From positions 111,282 through 175,281 of the forward strand of contig NZ_JADPJG010000004.1 in the NCBI RefSeq assembly GCF_023073335.1: 64,000 bases of DNA, given 5' to 3'. The notes beneath the pieces were generated by a model. It searched no databases. It worked only from the letters and a program-made list of their open reading frames with translations, and was not told the origin of the DNA. Shown in pieces: positions 8,851 through 16,214 of the stretch (position 1 is the first letter of the stretch; the number at the start of each line of letters is the position of its first letter). Source of the stretch: Bradyrhizobium sp. 21 (GTDB taxonomy: Bacteria > Pseudomonadota > Alphaproteobacteria > Rhizobiales > Xanthobacteraceae). The position numbers were made by a program, and so were the translations under genes.

Positions 8851-9228
8851 ATGCCTCTCCTTCACATCTCGATGCGCGCCGGGAAGCCGGAAGCCTACCG
8901 GCAGGCGATTCTCGACAGCCTTTACCGCGCCATGCGCGAGGCGCTGAGCGTCCCTGAAGGCGACGAGTTCATGACCATCAGCGAGCATGCGCCTGCGAAC
9001 TTCCGCTGCGGCAATGCCTACGGCGTCATTCGCAGCGACGACGCCGTGCTGATCCAGATCACCGTGTTCGCCTCGCGCACCCCTGAGCAGAAGCAAGCGC
9101 TGTACCGGCGGATTGCAGACCTGCTCGGCGAAAGCCCGGGCATCCGCCCCGAGGACGTGTTCGTGAATGTGCTCGATGCTCCCGCGGAGAACTGGTCCGT
9201 CGGCCACGGCATCGCGCAATTCGCGTGA
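8851..9228 (+). CDS. Tautomerase-family protein (4-oxalocrotonate tautomerase superfamily)
   Basis: A 125-residue enzyme starting MPLLHISMRAG. This start is chosen over in-frame upstream codons because removal of Met exposes Pro1, the catalytic base of the superfamily, and because AAAGGGA precedes it. The rest (GKPEAYRQAILDSLYRAMREAL, split by the fold into two beta-alpha-beta units, then RPEDVFVNVLDAPAENWSVG towards the end) matches the long Tautomerase_2-type group related to malonate semialdehyde decarboxylase and cis-CaaD-like enzymes. It should act in the cytoplasm on an enol or unsaturated acid, though the substrate is not predictable. It is divergent from the TetR gene and probably repressed by it. 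Confidence 0.88.
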   Translation: MPLLHISMRAGKPEAYRQAILDSLYRAMREALSVPEGDEFMTISEHAPANFRCGNAYGVIRSDDAVLIQITVFASRTPEQKQALYRRIADLLGESPGIRPEDVFVNVLDAPAENWSVGHGIAQFA

Positions 9229-9241
9229 GGCGGTTACAGCT

Positions 9242-10210
9242 TCACTTCGCAACACACGTCTCCATGATCCCGTCGAGCTCGGCCTTCGAGAGCACTCCGA
9301 GCTCGGCGATGAAGACGATCCGCGCGCGCGGCACGCCTAGCGTCGGCGCATCGCCAGAGGCGAGCGCGGCATCGCCGGGAGCGAGCGCGGCATCGCAAGG
9401 GGCGAGCGTCGCGCGGCCGGCGGCGAACTGGAACACCATCTGGCGCCCGGGCTGCTCGACGGTCTCGAACAGGCCTTTTGCGCGCGCCAGCTTCGGCGCC
9501 AGCCGGCCGATGGCCTGCTGCAAACGCGGCAGCGAGAGCGGCTGGTCCGAGGTCCAGCTCAGCGTTTCGAAGCGCTCTTCTGCGGGCCGTCGCGGTCCGG
9601 GCTCGCGTGGCGCGGACGCGCGAGCCGTGGTCGGGGGGAACAGCAACGCGGACGGAATCTTGCCCTGCTGGGCATCGACCACCACGGCGGGGACGCGCTG
9701 TGCGCGGACGGCCTCGCGCATCCGGATGCCCGCGCCCTCGCCCGCCAGATCCAGCTTGCTCAACGCCACGATATCGGCGACGCGCAATTGCGAGCGCTGG
9801 AGCGCATCGTCCAGGGCGGCTGGCGGCGCCGTCGCATCCAGCACGCAGAGCACCGTCTCCAGCGGCGCCTCGCGCAGGATCACGGGGTCCATCAGATTGC
9901 GGACGATGTCGGCGGGATCGGCGACGCCACTGGTCTCGATCACGATGTAGTCGGGTTTCGGATCGCGCCGCAGCAGCGTCGACAGCGTGCGCAGCAGGTC
10001 GCCTTCGAGCGAGCAGCAGATGCAGCCATTGGCGAGGCTGACCACGCCGTCGCTCGCGCCCGCGATCAGCTCGGCATCGATATTGATCGCGCCGAAATCG
10101 TTGACCACGGCGGCGATCCGCCGTCCCTCCGCATGCGCCAGCAGATGGTTGACGACGGTGGTCTTGCCGGCCCCCAGAAAGCCCGTCACCAGCAGAATGG
10201 GGACCGGCAT
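9242..10210 (-). CDS. CobW/COG0523-family GTP-binding metallochaperone
   Basis: A 322-residue G3E GTPase. The P-loop GFLGAGKTT is at residues 9-17, the metal-binding CXCC motif (NGCICCSL) lies near residue 63, and VIETSGVADP and ALSKLDL supply the Walker B and G4 elements. The C-terminal CobW_C domain starts near residue 210. Members insert or deliver zinc, cobalt or another transition metal to a client enzyme. The gene begins 3 bp after the amidohydrolase stop, so the two form an operon; the amidohydrolase superfamily uses zinc, making it a plausible client. A three-fold seven-residue repeat (residues 269-289) interrupts the C-terminal domain. Confidence 0.93.
   Translation of the reverse strand: MPVPILLVTGFLGAGKTTVVNHLLAHAEGRRIAAVVNDFGAINIDAELIAGASDGVVSLANGCICCSLEGDLLRTLSTLLRRDPKPDYIVIETSGVADPADIVRNLMDPVILREAPLETVLCVLDATAPPAALDDALQRSQLRVADIVALSKLDLAGEGAGIRMREAVRAQRVPAVVVDAQQGKIPSALLFPPTTARASAPREPGPRRPAEERFETLSWTSDQPLSLPRLQQAIGRLAPKLARAKGLFETVEQPGRQMVFQFAAGRATLAPCDAALAPGDAALASGDAPTLGVPRARIVFIAELGVLSKAELDGIMETCVAK
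9344..9406 (-). repeat. Three tandem 21-bp repeats inside the CobW gene
   Basis: Three consecutive in-frame 21-bp units encode LAPCDAA, LAPGDAA and LASGDAP. They lie in the C-terminal half of the CobW protein and look like a minisatellite that could change copy number without shifting the frame. Confidence 0.8.
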
Positions 10211-10213
10211 GTC

Positions 10214-11704
10214 TCAGCTCCCGACGACGGGGCGGCGCACGGGGCGGCCGGGCCGCGCCGCCACGTCCAGCACGCCGTCCGTGATGAGCATCTCGCCGCT
10301 GACGACCAGATGCCGCACGCCTTCGGAGGGACGGTTCATCGCCGTGAAGGTGGCGCGATCAGAGAGCTTCTCGTAGTCGAACACGACGATGTCGGCATCG
10401 GCGTCCTTCGTGAGCCTGCCCTTGGCGCGCATCGCGGGCGTGCTCTGCGACAGGATTTCCGCCGGGATCAGCGCGCATTTGCGCACGCCTTCAAGCAGTG
10501 ACACGGTCTTGCGCTCGCGCACCCATTCGCGGATGAATTTCGTGAAGCAGCCGGCCGAACGCGGATGCGAGGTGGCGTCATCCGGCAGCGGCCAGGCGTC
10601 GCCGGTGTAGGTCTTGCCGTCCGACGTCGTCCACGGCATCGCGTCGGATGCGATCGCGCCGCCGGGATAGAGCACCGACATGTCGAGCAGGTCGCGATGA
10701 TGCGCATTGTTCTCGGTGTCGAGGATGTGCCAGAGCACCAGCGAGGACGGCTCGTCGGCCTGCGCCTTCAAGAGCTCCTCGCGATCGCTGAAGCGGTGGC
10801 CGTCGGTCACGCGCTGCACGGAGTCGTAGCCGGTGCCGTTGCGCGCGACGAATTCCGGGTCGCTGAAGAACGCCGCCGCCAGCACGGTCGAGCCGGTGCC
10901 GTAGGGATAGGCCTCGACCGTGATGGGCAGGCCCTGCGCCTGCGCCTTCTCGACCAGCACGCGGCAGCGTTCGATGTCGGTCTTGCTCGACGAGTTGAAA
11001 TGGCAGATGTGCATGTGCGCGCCGGTGGCGCCGGCATAGCCGATCAGGCGGATATAGGCTTCCGCCGCGCTTTCGGGGTCGACGCGCGACATGTAGGCGA
11101 CGTGGGTGAAGGTCGGCACGTCCTGCTTCGCCGCGAGCTGGCAGACCGCCGTCAGCTCCTGCACGCCGGCGCCCGGCGCATAGGCGTTGAGGATGCCGAT
11201 GCCGATGCCGCCCTCGTTCAGGCCGCGCGCGAGTCGCTCCAGGATGCCTGAGACCTCCGCATCGCTCGCGACGTTGTCGATCCAGCGCCGATCGCGCATC
11301 GCGTTGCCAAACGCCTCCAGCGAGCTCTCTGCATTGGAGCCCGTCATCGCGCCAATCCGCGCGAAGGCCCAGTTGGTGGCGGCGCCGTAGTTGAGCACGC
11401 GGCCCTTGCGCGCCTGGCGCTCGTACCAGGAGCCAACCGGCAGCACGCCGGCCTCGAGATCGAGCGTCGTCGTGACGCCGTCGAACGCCTGCATCCGGTC
11501 CGCGGGGATCGACTGGCCATGCGCGTGCAAATCGATGAAGCCGGGCGCGACCACGAGCCCGGTCGCGTCGATCACCCGCTCGGCACCGCCGAGCGAGGTG
11601 CCGACCGCGGCGATCTTGCCGTCCACCACCGCCACGTCACCGATCGCATCCATCCCGCTCGCGGGATCCACCACCCGCCCGCCAGAAATCACCAAACCGC
11701 TCAT
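10214..11704 (-). CDS. D-aminoacylase/dihydroorotase-like amidohydrolase
   Basis: A 496-residue member of the metal-dependent amidohydrolase superfamily. The N-terminus has the small beta domain and the PGFIDLHAHGQ metal-binding motif near residue 60; THVAY and HICHFN carry further metal-ligand histidines; a C-terminal ADIVVFDYEKL closes the beta sandwich. The overall order is closest to N-acyl-D-amino-acid deacylases (D-aminoacylases), which hydrolyse N-acyl-D-amino acids in the cytoplasm. Exact substrate specificity is uncertain, and a hydantoinase-like or related role is possible. It is the first gene of an operon with the CobW-type metallochaperone immediately downstream. Confidence 0.88.
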   Translation of the reverse strand: MSGLVISGGRVVDPASGMDAIGDVAVVDGKIAAVGTSLGGAERVIDATGLVVAPGFIDLHAHGQSIPADRMQAFDGVTTTLDLEAGVLPVGSWYERQARKGRVLNYGAATNWAFARIGAMTGSNAESSLEAFGNAMRDRRWIDNVASDAEVSGILERLARGLNEGGIGIGILNAYAPGAGVQELTAVCQLAAKQDVPTFTHVAYMSRVDPESAAEAYIRLIGYAGATGAHMHICHFNSSSKTDIERCRVLVEKAQAQGLPITVEAYPYGTGSTVLAAAFFSDPEFVARNGTGYDSVQRVTDGHRFSDREELLKAQADEPSSLVLWHILDTENNAHHRDLLDMSVLYPGGAIASDAMPWTTSDGKTYTGDAWPLPDDATSHPRSAGCFTKFIREWVRERKTVSLLEGVRKCALIPAEILSQSTPAMRAKGRLTKDADADIVVFDYEKLSDRATFTAMNRPSEGVRHLVVSGEMLITDGVLDVAARPGRPVRRPVVGS

Positions 11705-12748
11705 ATCGTCACTATCCTCCGCGCTGAAACCGCATCAAGGCAGATTCCGGGAGTAACGACCACCTCCACTGAAGCCGACGCAGCATGCTCGCACGGAAGG
11801 TCATGTCGTAGGAAAAATGTGGACAGGCGCGCGCGCTCTCGCGGCAGGTTTGGCCCGAGCTATGCTTCTCGCTTCACCCCTTCGCGAAGAAAGGGCGCAG
11901 GGAAGACCGGGCGCCGACTGGCACCCACAAAGCCCCCATGCGAAATGATTGCACACGCAATGCACAGGGGAGACACAGGGCAGCCGAGACCAGGCCTTCC
12001 CTGCGCGATGGTTTGACGGCCTATGCCGCGCTCTCCCCGGAGACGAGTTCCTTCTTGCCTCCGTCACCTCCGCGAAATGCACGGCACCGCGCCGGTTGAC
12101 GCGCTGACGCCTTCGCAAAGGCTTGACCGTAGCAACGACGGCCAGGACCACACGGTTTCGCCGTACGCGAGCTGCCCTGCGTCGCCAAAGCTCCGCAAGA
12201 CTTGAGCGCCGTCCGTCGATGCGGTTTGTGCCATGCTCACGAGGTTCATCTCGCCCTGCACGCACAAGCCCGCCTTTAACGCCGCCCGCGTCCACCGCAC
12301 TCCAGCCCGCGTTCGTGACGACGTACGACCGCCCCTTTGGTGGGCTGGGATGGGTGATGGTTACGATATTTCCGAATTTCGGTAAAGTGGAATATTTTTG
12401 CGGGGAGGGGTTGACAGCAATCCTTGGTGTTTCGCCCGGCCGACACTCAGCGCGAAAATAAATCTGGGCCGGCGGCCTTCCGAGCATCTCGTTAGTCCCA
12501 AATCATGCAAATGTGAATCGCTCAGGGGCGCGAAATTGCGCCTGGATTCACCAGCAATCTCAGAGGGTAAACGGCCGCACAAATGATTATCTTGACTACG
12601 CATTGAGGCGAAATCCGCGTAACCCTTTGTAATTAAAAGCGCGGGGTCCAGACCGTGCCAGCGATTTTGTGAATATTTGCGAGCCGTGGTCCCGATAGAA
12701 GGTCGCCCAGATGGATTCGCTCTCTGATTTTTAAAGGAGAGCTAGGTC
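11705..12748. other. Gene-poor stretch of about 1 kb; possible dispersed repeat
   Basis: I see no convincing gene here. The minus-strand frame at about 11800-12480 encodes fragments (for example APGLPCALSSRRGEA) that I recall as a recurrent spurious translation in Bradyrhizobium and Rhodopseudomonas genomes. About 11790-12400 may therefore be a copy of a dispersed non-coding repeat; this is recall, not a search result. From about 12355 the base composition turns AT-richer, including ATATTTCCGAATTTCGG, which may hold the promoter of the small downstream gene. Confidence 0.45.
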
Positions 12749-12865
12749 ATGTCTGACCACCAGTTGCGTTTTAGAGGTCCCGGCTTTGATCTCGACGCCA
12801 AGGGTCCATTGGGGATTCTTGCTGCCATCATCATTGTCGGCATGGTGATGTGGTGGCTCCGCTAA
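12749..12865 (+). CDS. Small single-span membrane protein (38 residues)
   Basis: A 38-residue ORF with a strong AAAGGAGAG ribosome site eight bases upstream of its ATG. The N-terminal half is polar (MSDHQLRFRGPGFDLDAKG). The C-terminal half, GPLGILAAIIIVGMVMWWLR, is a clear transmembrane helix ending in two Trp and an Arg, giving a likely N-in or N-out single-span protein. It stands alone after the gene-poor stretch and before the toxin-antitoxin module. I do not recognise it. The case for coding is the ribosome site plus a hydrophobic helix that fills exactly the end of the frame. Confidence 0.72.
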   Translation: MSDHQLRFRGPGFDLDAKGPLGILAAIIIVGMVMWWLR

Positions 12866-13003
12866 TCGGATTGGTGCACAGTCGCCGTAACCCGCTTATG
12901 CTTTCACCTTGCTTGGCATCAGACCATAGTCCTGTGTTGCCCGTCGACCTGTTCGCTCGGGCCGGCCCCAACCAAGCGCGGCGCCAACCTATAGTATCGC
13001 GCC

Positions 13004-13050
13004 GAGATACGAAGACCTTGCAATACGTATCCCAATGAGATACGTATTGC
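13004..13050. promoter_or_regulatory. Operator of the higBA-type toxin-antitoxin module
   Basis: The perfect inverted repeat GCAATACGTATC-N7-GATACGTATTGC occupies 13020-13050 and ends one base before the toxin ATG. A third half-site, GAGATACG, lies at 13004-13011, and a TATAGT -10-like hexamer at 12990-12995. Autorepression by the antitoxin (or the complex) is the known mode for HigBA and is inferred here. The operator replaces any normal ribosome site in front of the toxin. Confidence 0.75.
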
Positions 13051-13051
13051 C

Positions 13052-13336
13052 ATGATCAGGAGCTTCAAGGGGAAGTTCGCCGAGACGATCCTTCAGGGCC
13101 GCATGGTCCCGAAGGGATTTCCGGCGGACCTCGCAAAAGTCGCGCGCCGAAAAATGATCATGGTGGATGCCGCCGACTTTCTCGGCGCCTTGAATTCGCC
13201 TCCGGGCAATCGCCTTGAGGCCCTTAGAGGCGAACTGGCGGGCAAGCACTCGATCCGCATCAACGATCAATGGCGGATCGTGTTCAAATGGACCGATGCT
13301 GGCGCCGAAGACGTCGAGATCGTGGATTACCACTAA
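13052..13336 (+). CDS. higB: HigB/RelE-family toxin of a type II toxin-antitoxin system
   Basis: The 94-residue protein matches the HigB (plasmid maintenance system killer) family in length and sequence: MIRSFKGKFAETI at the start, NRLEALRGELAGKHSIRINDQWRIVFKW near the end (with catalytic-region Arg and Lys residues typical of RelE-fold ribosome-dependent mRNases), and a short acidic tail. It should cleave mRNA at the ribosome unless bound by its antitoxin. Toxin-first order, followed 39 bp later by the antitoxin gene, is characteristic of higBA. The start abuts the operator palindrome and no ribosome site is visible, so translation may be weak or leaderless. Symbol assigned by family. Confidence 0.9.
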   Translation: MIRSFKGKFAETILQGRMVPKGFPADLAKVARRKMIMVDAADFLGALNSPPGNRLEALRGELAGKHSIRINDQWRIVFKWTDAGAEDVEIVDYH

Positions 13337-13375
13337 TCAGACGGGCACTTGTGTCCGACCAAAAGGAGTTCGCTG

Positions 13376-13672
13376 ATGGCAAGGAAATTGCCGCCGATTC
13401 ACCCCGGGGAAATCCTGCGTGAGGAATTTCTCGTTCCGCTCAAGCTGACACCCTACGCCGTAGCGGCTGCCCTGAACGTGCCGCGCACCCGGATCGAGCG
13501 CATTGCGCGCGAAGAAAAGCCGGTGACAGCCGACACCGCGCTGCGGCTCGGCAAATTCTTCAAGACCGGCGCTGCCTTCTGGATGAACATTCAGACGCGT
13601 TTCGACCTCGAAACGGCCGAAGACGTGCTCGCGCCGCAGATCAAGAAAATCGCGTCTTACGAGGCAGTTTGA
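13376..13672 (+). CDS. higA: HigA-family antitoxin, XRE helix-turn-helix
   Basis: A 98-residue antitoxin with the family start ARKLPPIHPGEILREEFL. It carries an XRE-type helix-turn-helix (LTPYAVAAALNVPRTRIERI) at about residues 22-50, and TADTALRLGKFFKTGAAFWMNIQ further on, as in HigA/VapI proteins. The ATG at 13376 is chosen because AAAAGGAG lies just upstream; a start at 13349 would be in frame but has no such site. It should neutralise the HigB toxin and repress the operon through the 13020-13050 palindrome. Strong ribosome site versus none at the toxin fits the need for antitoxin excess. Confidence 0.92.
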   Translation: MARKLPPIHPGEILREEFLVPLKLTPYAVAAALNVPRTRIERIAREEKPVTADTALRLGKFFKTGAAFWMNIQTRFDLETAEDVLAPQIKKIASYEAV

Positions 13673-13707
13673 GCGCGATGCAGTCGCGCTGACGCCGGAA
13701 GGACCGG

Positions 13708-14277
13708 TCAAAATTGCAAGGCTGTCGGCAGTCTCTGCTCAGCGATGACCCGCACTGGCGGAAAGGCAACGCAATCCACCACGTCGAACACCACTTCAAT
13801 GCTGCGATCAAATGCCCGTGCAAAGGCAATGGCATCATCGCGCCGTTCGTCGGCGACGCCAATGCCGAGCGTACAATGCGGCGTCCATGCGCCAGGCCGG
13901 TAATAAGGACGGCAATGTTCTGGATCGATTGCTGCGCTGATGGAGGCATGGATACGGGCCAGGTGCTCGTCGACCGCCGGCTGCGCCCAAACGACAAGGG
14001 GAGGACCTTCGAACCAGCGAATTCGTGTGAATTCGACGCGCAGTTGCGTTTCGCCAGTTGCGGCTGCCAGCATGGCGTCCCATGCGGCCTGCTCGTCGAT
14101 CGTAGGCTCGTCGTAGATCGCAAATGTAAAATGCGGCAGGTAGCCGAGGGCACGCATCGACAGCTCGATTTCGAATGCGCCGACCTGCTCCCACAGCCGC
14201 TCGATCTCGCCTGCTGAACTATTGTCGGCCCGGATGTTGATCGCCAATGCCACAGGCTCACCCGAAGGGTGGAACAA
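13708..14277 (-). CDS. 2H phosphoesterase (2'-5' RNA ligase family)
   Basis: The 189-residue protein contains two His-x-Thr-type motifs about 85 residues apart, HFTFAI and HCTLGI, the catalytic signature of the 2H phosphoesterase superfamily (LigT/ThpR, cyclic phosphodiesterases). The length fits. Such enzymes open 2',3'-cyclic phosphates or join or cleave 2'-5' RNA linkages in the cytoplasm; the in vivo role of LigT homologues is not settled. It converges on the antitoxin gene and starts 37 bp from the tRNA-Glu 3' end on the same strand. Confidence 0.87.
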   Translation of the reverse strand: MFHPSGEPVALAINIRADNSSAGEIERLWEQVGAFEIELSMRALGYLPHFTFAIYDEPTIDEQAAWDAMLAAATGETQLRVEFTRIRWFEGPPLVVWAQPAVDEHLARIHASISAAIDPEHCRPYYRPGAWTPHCTLGIGVADERRDDAIAFARAFDRSIEVVFDVVDCVAFPPVRVIAEQRLPTALQF

Positions 14278-14314
14278 TCAAATCGAGATCAAGGCAAGGT
14301 TGGCTTCAGGCAAA

Positions 14315-14389
14315 TGGCGCTCCCTAGGGGAATCGAACCCCTGTTTCAGCCTTGAGAGGGCCGCGTCCTAACCGCTAGACGAAGGGAGC
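14315..14389 (-). tRNA. tRNA-Glu (anticodon CTC)
   Basis: The reverse strand folds into a full cloverleaf: a seven-base acceptor stem (GCTCCCT with AGGGAGC), discriminator G and an encoded CCA. The anticodon loop is CTCTCAA with anticodon CTC, and the T loop is GTTCGATTC. All stems pair well. It reads GAG codons, the preferred Glu codon in this GC-rich genome. Confidence 0.97.
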
Positions 14390-14465
14390 GTGTGGGGGAG
14401 GACATAGCTGCGAATTTTGCCGGCGGCAAGGTGGGATTCACGGGTTTCGAGCGGCCTCTCGCCAC

Positions 14466-14590
14466 CGTCGTCCTGGCGAAGGCCAGGACCCATTACCCCG
14501 AATGGTAATGGTTAAGGCACATCGGAGGGACGATCTCGTTCACGCAACTAGCGCCGGTGGTTATGGGTCCTGGCCTTCGCCAGGACGACG
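14466..14590. repeat. Paired inverted REP-like elements (copy 1)
   Basis: A 28-bp element at 14466-14493 (core TCCTGGC-GAAG-GCCAGGA) is followed by its inverse at 14563-14590, with about 70 bp between them. Each element forms a hairpin, and the two together form a longer one. The same architecture recurs at 22394, 31680 and 47471. Confidence 0.85.
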
Positions 14591-14645
14591 GCTGAGATTT
14601 GGCGGGCGCCCGGGTCTGCTACAGGGCGAGTTCCCGACCCCGGCC

Positions 14646-14990
14646 CTACGGCTCATTGGCGAATTTCAGCTTTCCGGCCGGTTTCAACGTGTGGACGTCG
14701 AAGGTGCGGATCTCGGTGACGCCGCCGATTTCGAGCGTGACCACGAGGCGGTCGCCGGCGACCCCGGTCGCCACGATCTTGGCGCCCTTCGGCAGGGCGG
14801 CGGTGACGTCGCCTACCGGTTCGGCCGCCCTTCCCTCGGACTTGAAAAGGCGGTAGCCCACGCCGATCAGGACGGCGCAGATTGCCAGCGCCGTGGTCAA
14901 CCCCGCGATCAGCATCATCCGACGCACCCGCGCGAACAGCGCGGCCTGCTCGGGGCTCGGTTCGGGAACAGCGGTATCAGACGTCGTCAT
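14646..14990 (-). CDS. Small membrane-anchored hypothetical protein (possible DUF6476)
   Basis: A 114-residue protein: a cytoplasmic N-terminus rich in Thr, Pro and Glu, one transmembrane helix at about residues 26-50 (RRMMLIAGLTTALAICAVLI), then a beta-rich domain (KGAKIVATGVAGDRLVVTLE) outside. I recall similar proteins next to the RluA-family gene in Rhizobiales, where the position is conserved, but no function is known. Its ATG overlaps the divergent pseudouridine synthase ATG within the four bases CATG (14988-14991). The start could differ on either side, since neither gene has a clear ribosome site. Confidence 0.75.
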   Translation of the reverse strand: MTTSDTAVPEPSPEQAALFARVRRMMLIAGLTTALAICAVLIGVGYRLFKSEGRAAEPVGDVTAALPKGAKIVATGVAGDRLVVTLEIGGVTEIRTFDVHTLKPAGKLKFANEP

Positions 14991-15996
14991 GGAAAATTCA
15001 GGCTCTGCGCAAAGGTTGGAGGTTGCCGTCACCGGCGACGAGGACTCGACCCGGCTCGACCGCGTGCTGGCAGCGCACCTCGCCGACCTGTCGCGATCGA
15101 GGCTGAAAGCCCTGATCCTGGCGGGCGCGGTAAGCCTCAAGGACGCCGCGATCCGCGACCCCGCTTATCACGTCGCATCCGGCGATACGATCACAATCGA
15201 CGTGCCGGAAGCTATCCCGCCGGAGCCGAAAGGCGAGGACATTGCGCTGGACATCGTGTTCGAGGACGACGACATCGTCGTGCTCAACAAGCCAAAGGGG
15301 CTGGTGGTGCACCCCGCGGCCGGCCACGAGACCGGCACGCTGGTGAATGCGCTGATCGCCCATTGCGGCGGCTCGCTGTCCGGCATTGGCGGGGTGCGGC
15401 GGCCCGGCATCGTGCACCGGCTCGACAAGGACACGACGGGGCTGATGGTCGTCGCCAAGAACGACCTCGCCCATGCCTCGCTCACCGCGCAATTCGCCGA
15501 CCACGGCCGGACGGGTGCGATGCGCCGCGGCTACATGGCGTTCGCGTGGGGGCTGCCGGGCCGCCATCGCGGCACCGTGGACGCGCCGATCGACCGCCAC
15601 CCGCATGCACGCGAGAAGATGGCGGTGCGCCAGGGCGGCCGCGAGGCCGTGACGCATTGGGAGCTGCTGGAGACTTATGCCGGGCGGGACGGCAAGCCGA
15701 TCGCCGGCCTGCTCGCCTGCGAGCTCGAGACCGGGCGCACCCACCAGATCCGCGTCCACCTCGCCCATATCGGCCATCCCCTGCTGGGCGACGGCGTCTA
15801 CGGCCCGCATTTCAAGACCAAGGCGAACCAGCTAGGCCCTGAGTCGCAAGCCGCGCTGGCCGCCCTCGGACGGCAGGCCCTGCACGCTTATCTGCTGGTA
15901 TTGGAGCACCCGAGGACCGGAGAACTTCTTCACTGGGAGGCGGCTTTGCCGGAGGATTTGCTTCTCCTCCAAGGGGCTTTGAAAGCGGCGCTATGA
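14989..15996 (+). CDS. RluA/RluD-family 23S rRNA pseudouridine synthase
   Basis: A 335-residue pseudouridine synthase. An N-terminal S4 RNA-binding domain (RLDRVLAAHLADLSRSRLKAL) is at about residues 18-80. The catalytic core follows with IVHRLDKDTTGLM, whose Asp is the catalytic nucleophile, and ETGRTHQIRVHLAHIGHPLLGD near the C-terminal part. By architecture it is most like RluD, which modifies helix 69 of 23S rRNA (positions near 1911-1917), although RluC-like specificity cannot be excluded. The start at 14989 is chosen because frames further upstream only read antisense of the divergent gene. It lies 218 bp upstream of rpoH on the same strand. Confidence 0.9.
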   Translation: MENSGSAQRLEVAVTGDEDSTRLDRVLAAHLADLSRSRLKALILAGAVSLKDAAIRDPAYHVASGDTITIDVPEAIPPEPKGEDIALDIVFEDDDIVVLNKPKGLVVHPAAGHETGTLVNALIAHCGGSLSGIGGVRRPGIVHRLDKDTTGLMVVAKNDLAHASLTAQFADHGRTGAMRRGYMAFAWGLPGRHRGTVDAPIDRHPHAREKMAVRQGGREAVTHWELLETYAGRDGKPIAGLLACELETGRTHQIRVHLAHIGHPLLGDGVYGPHFKTKANQLGPESQAALAALGRQALHAYLLVLEHPRTGELLHWEAALPEDLLLLQGALKAAL

Positions 15997-16214
15997 CGCA
16001 GGCCGATTCAGAAAACCTTGACATTACAAAAAGTTATAGCTGCCACACGGGGACGTGACGTCAGCAATCCTTCCCTTTTTGCCCCCTCATGGGGTATATT
16101 GCGCCTGCGTTGGAAAGGACCAACGCGGAACATCGCAGCTACGGCCGGCTTTAACCCAGCGGTCGTCTGCCTGGCCCGCCGCTATCGGGGGCCTGAACCT
16201 TGGAGGGCTTCATA

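Noticed and set aside
14315..14389. tRNA-Glu as an integration site for a genomic island
   Set aside because: No integrase and no second copy of the tRNA 3' end is visible within the window.
16000..16214. A ROSE-type RNA thermometer before rpoH
   Set aside because: I could not find a convincing hairpin that masks the GGAGG site or the conserved anti-ribosome-site element; a fold calculation would be needed.
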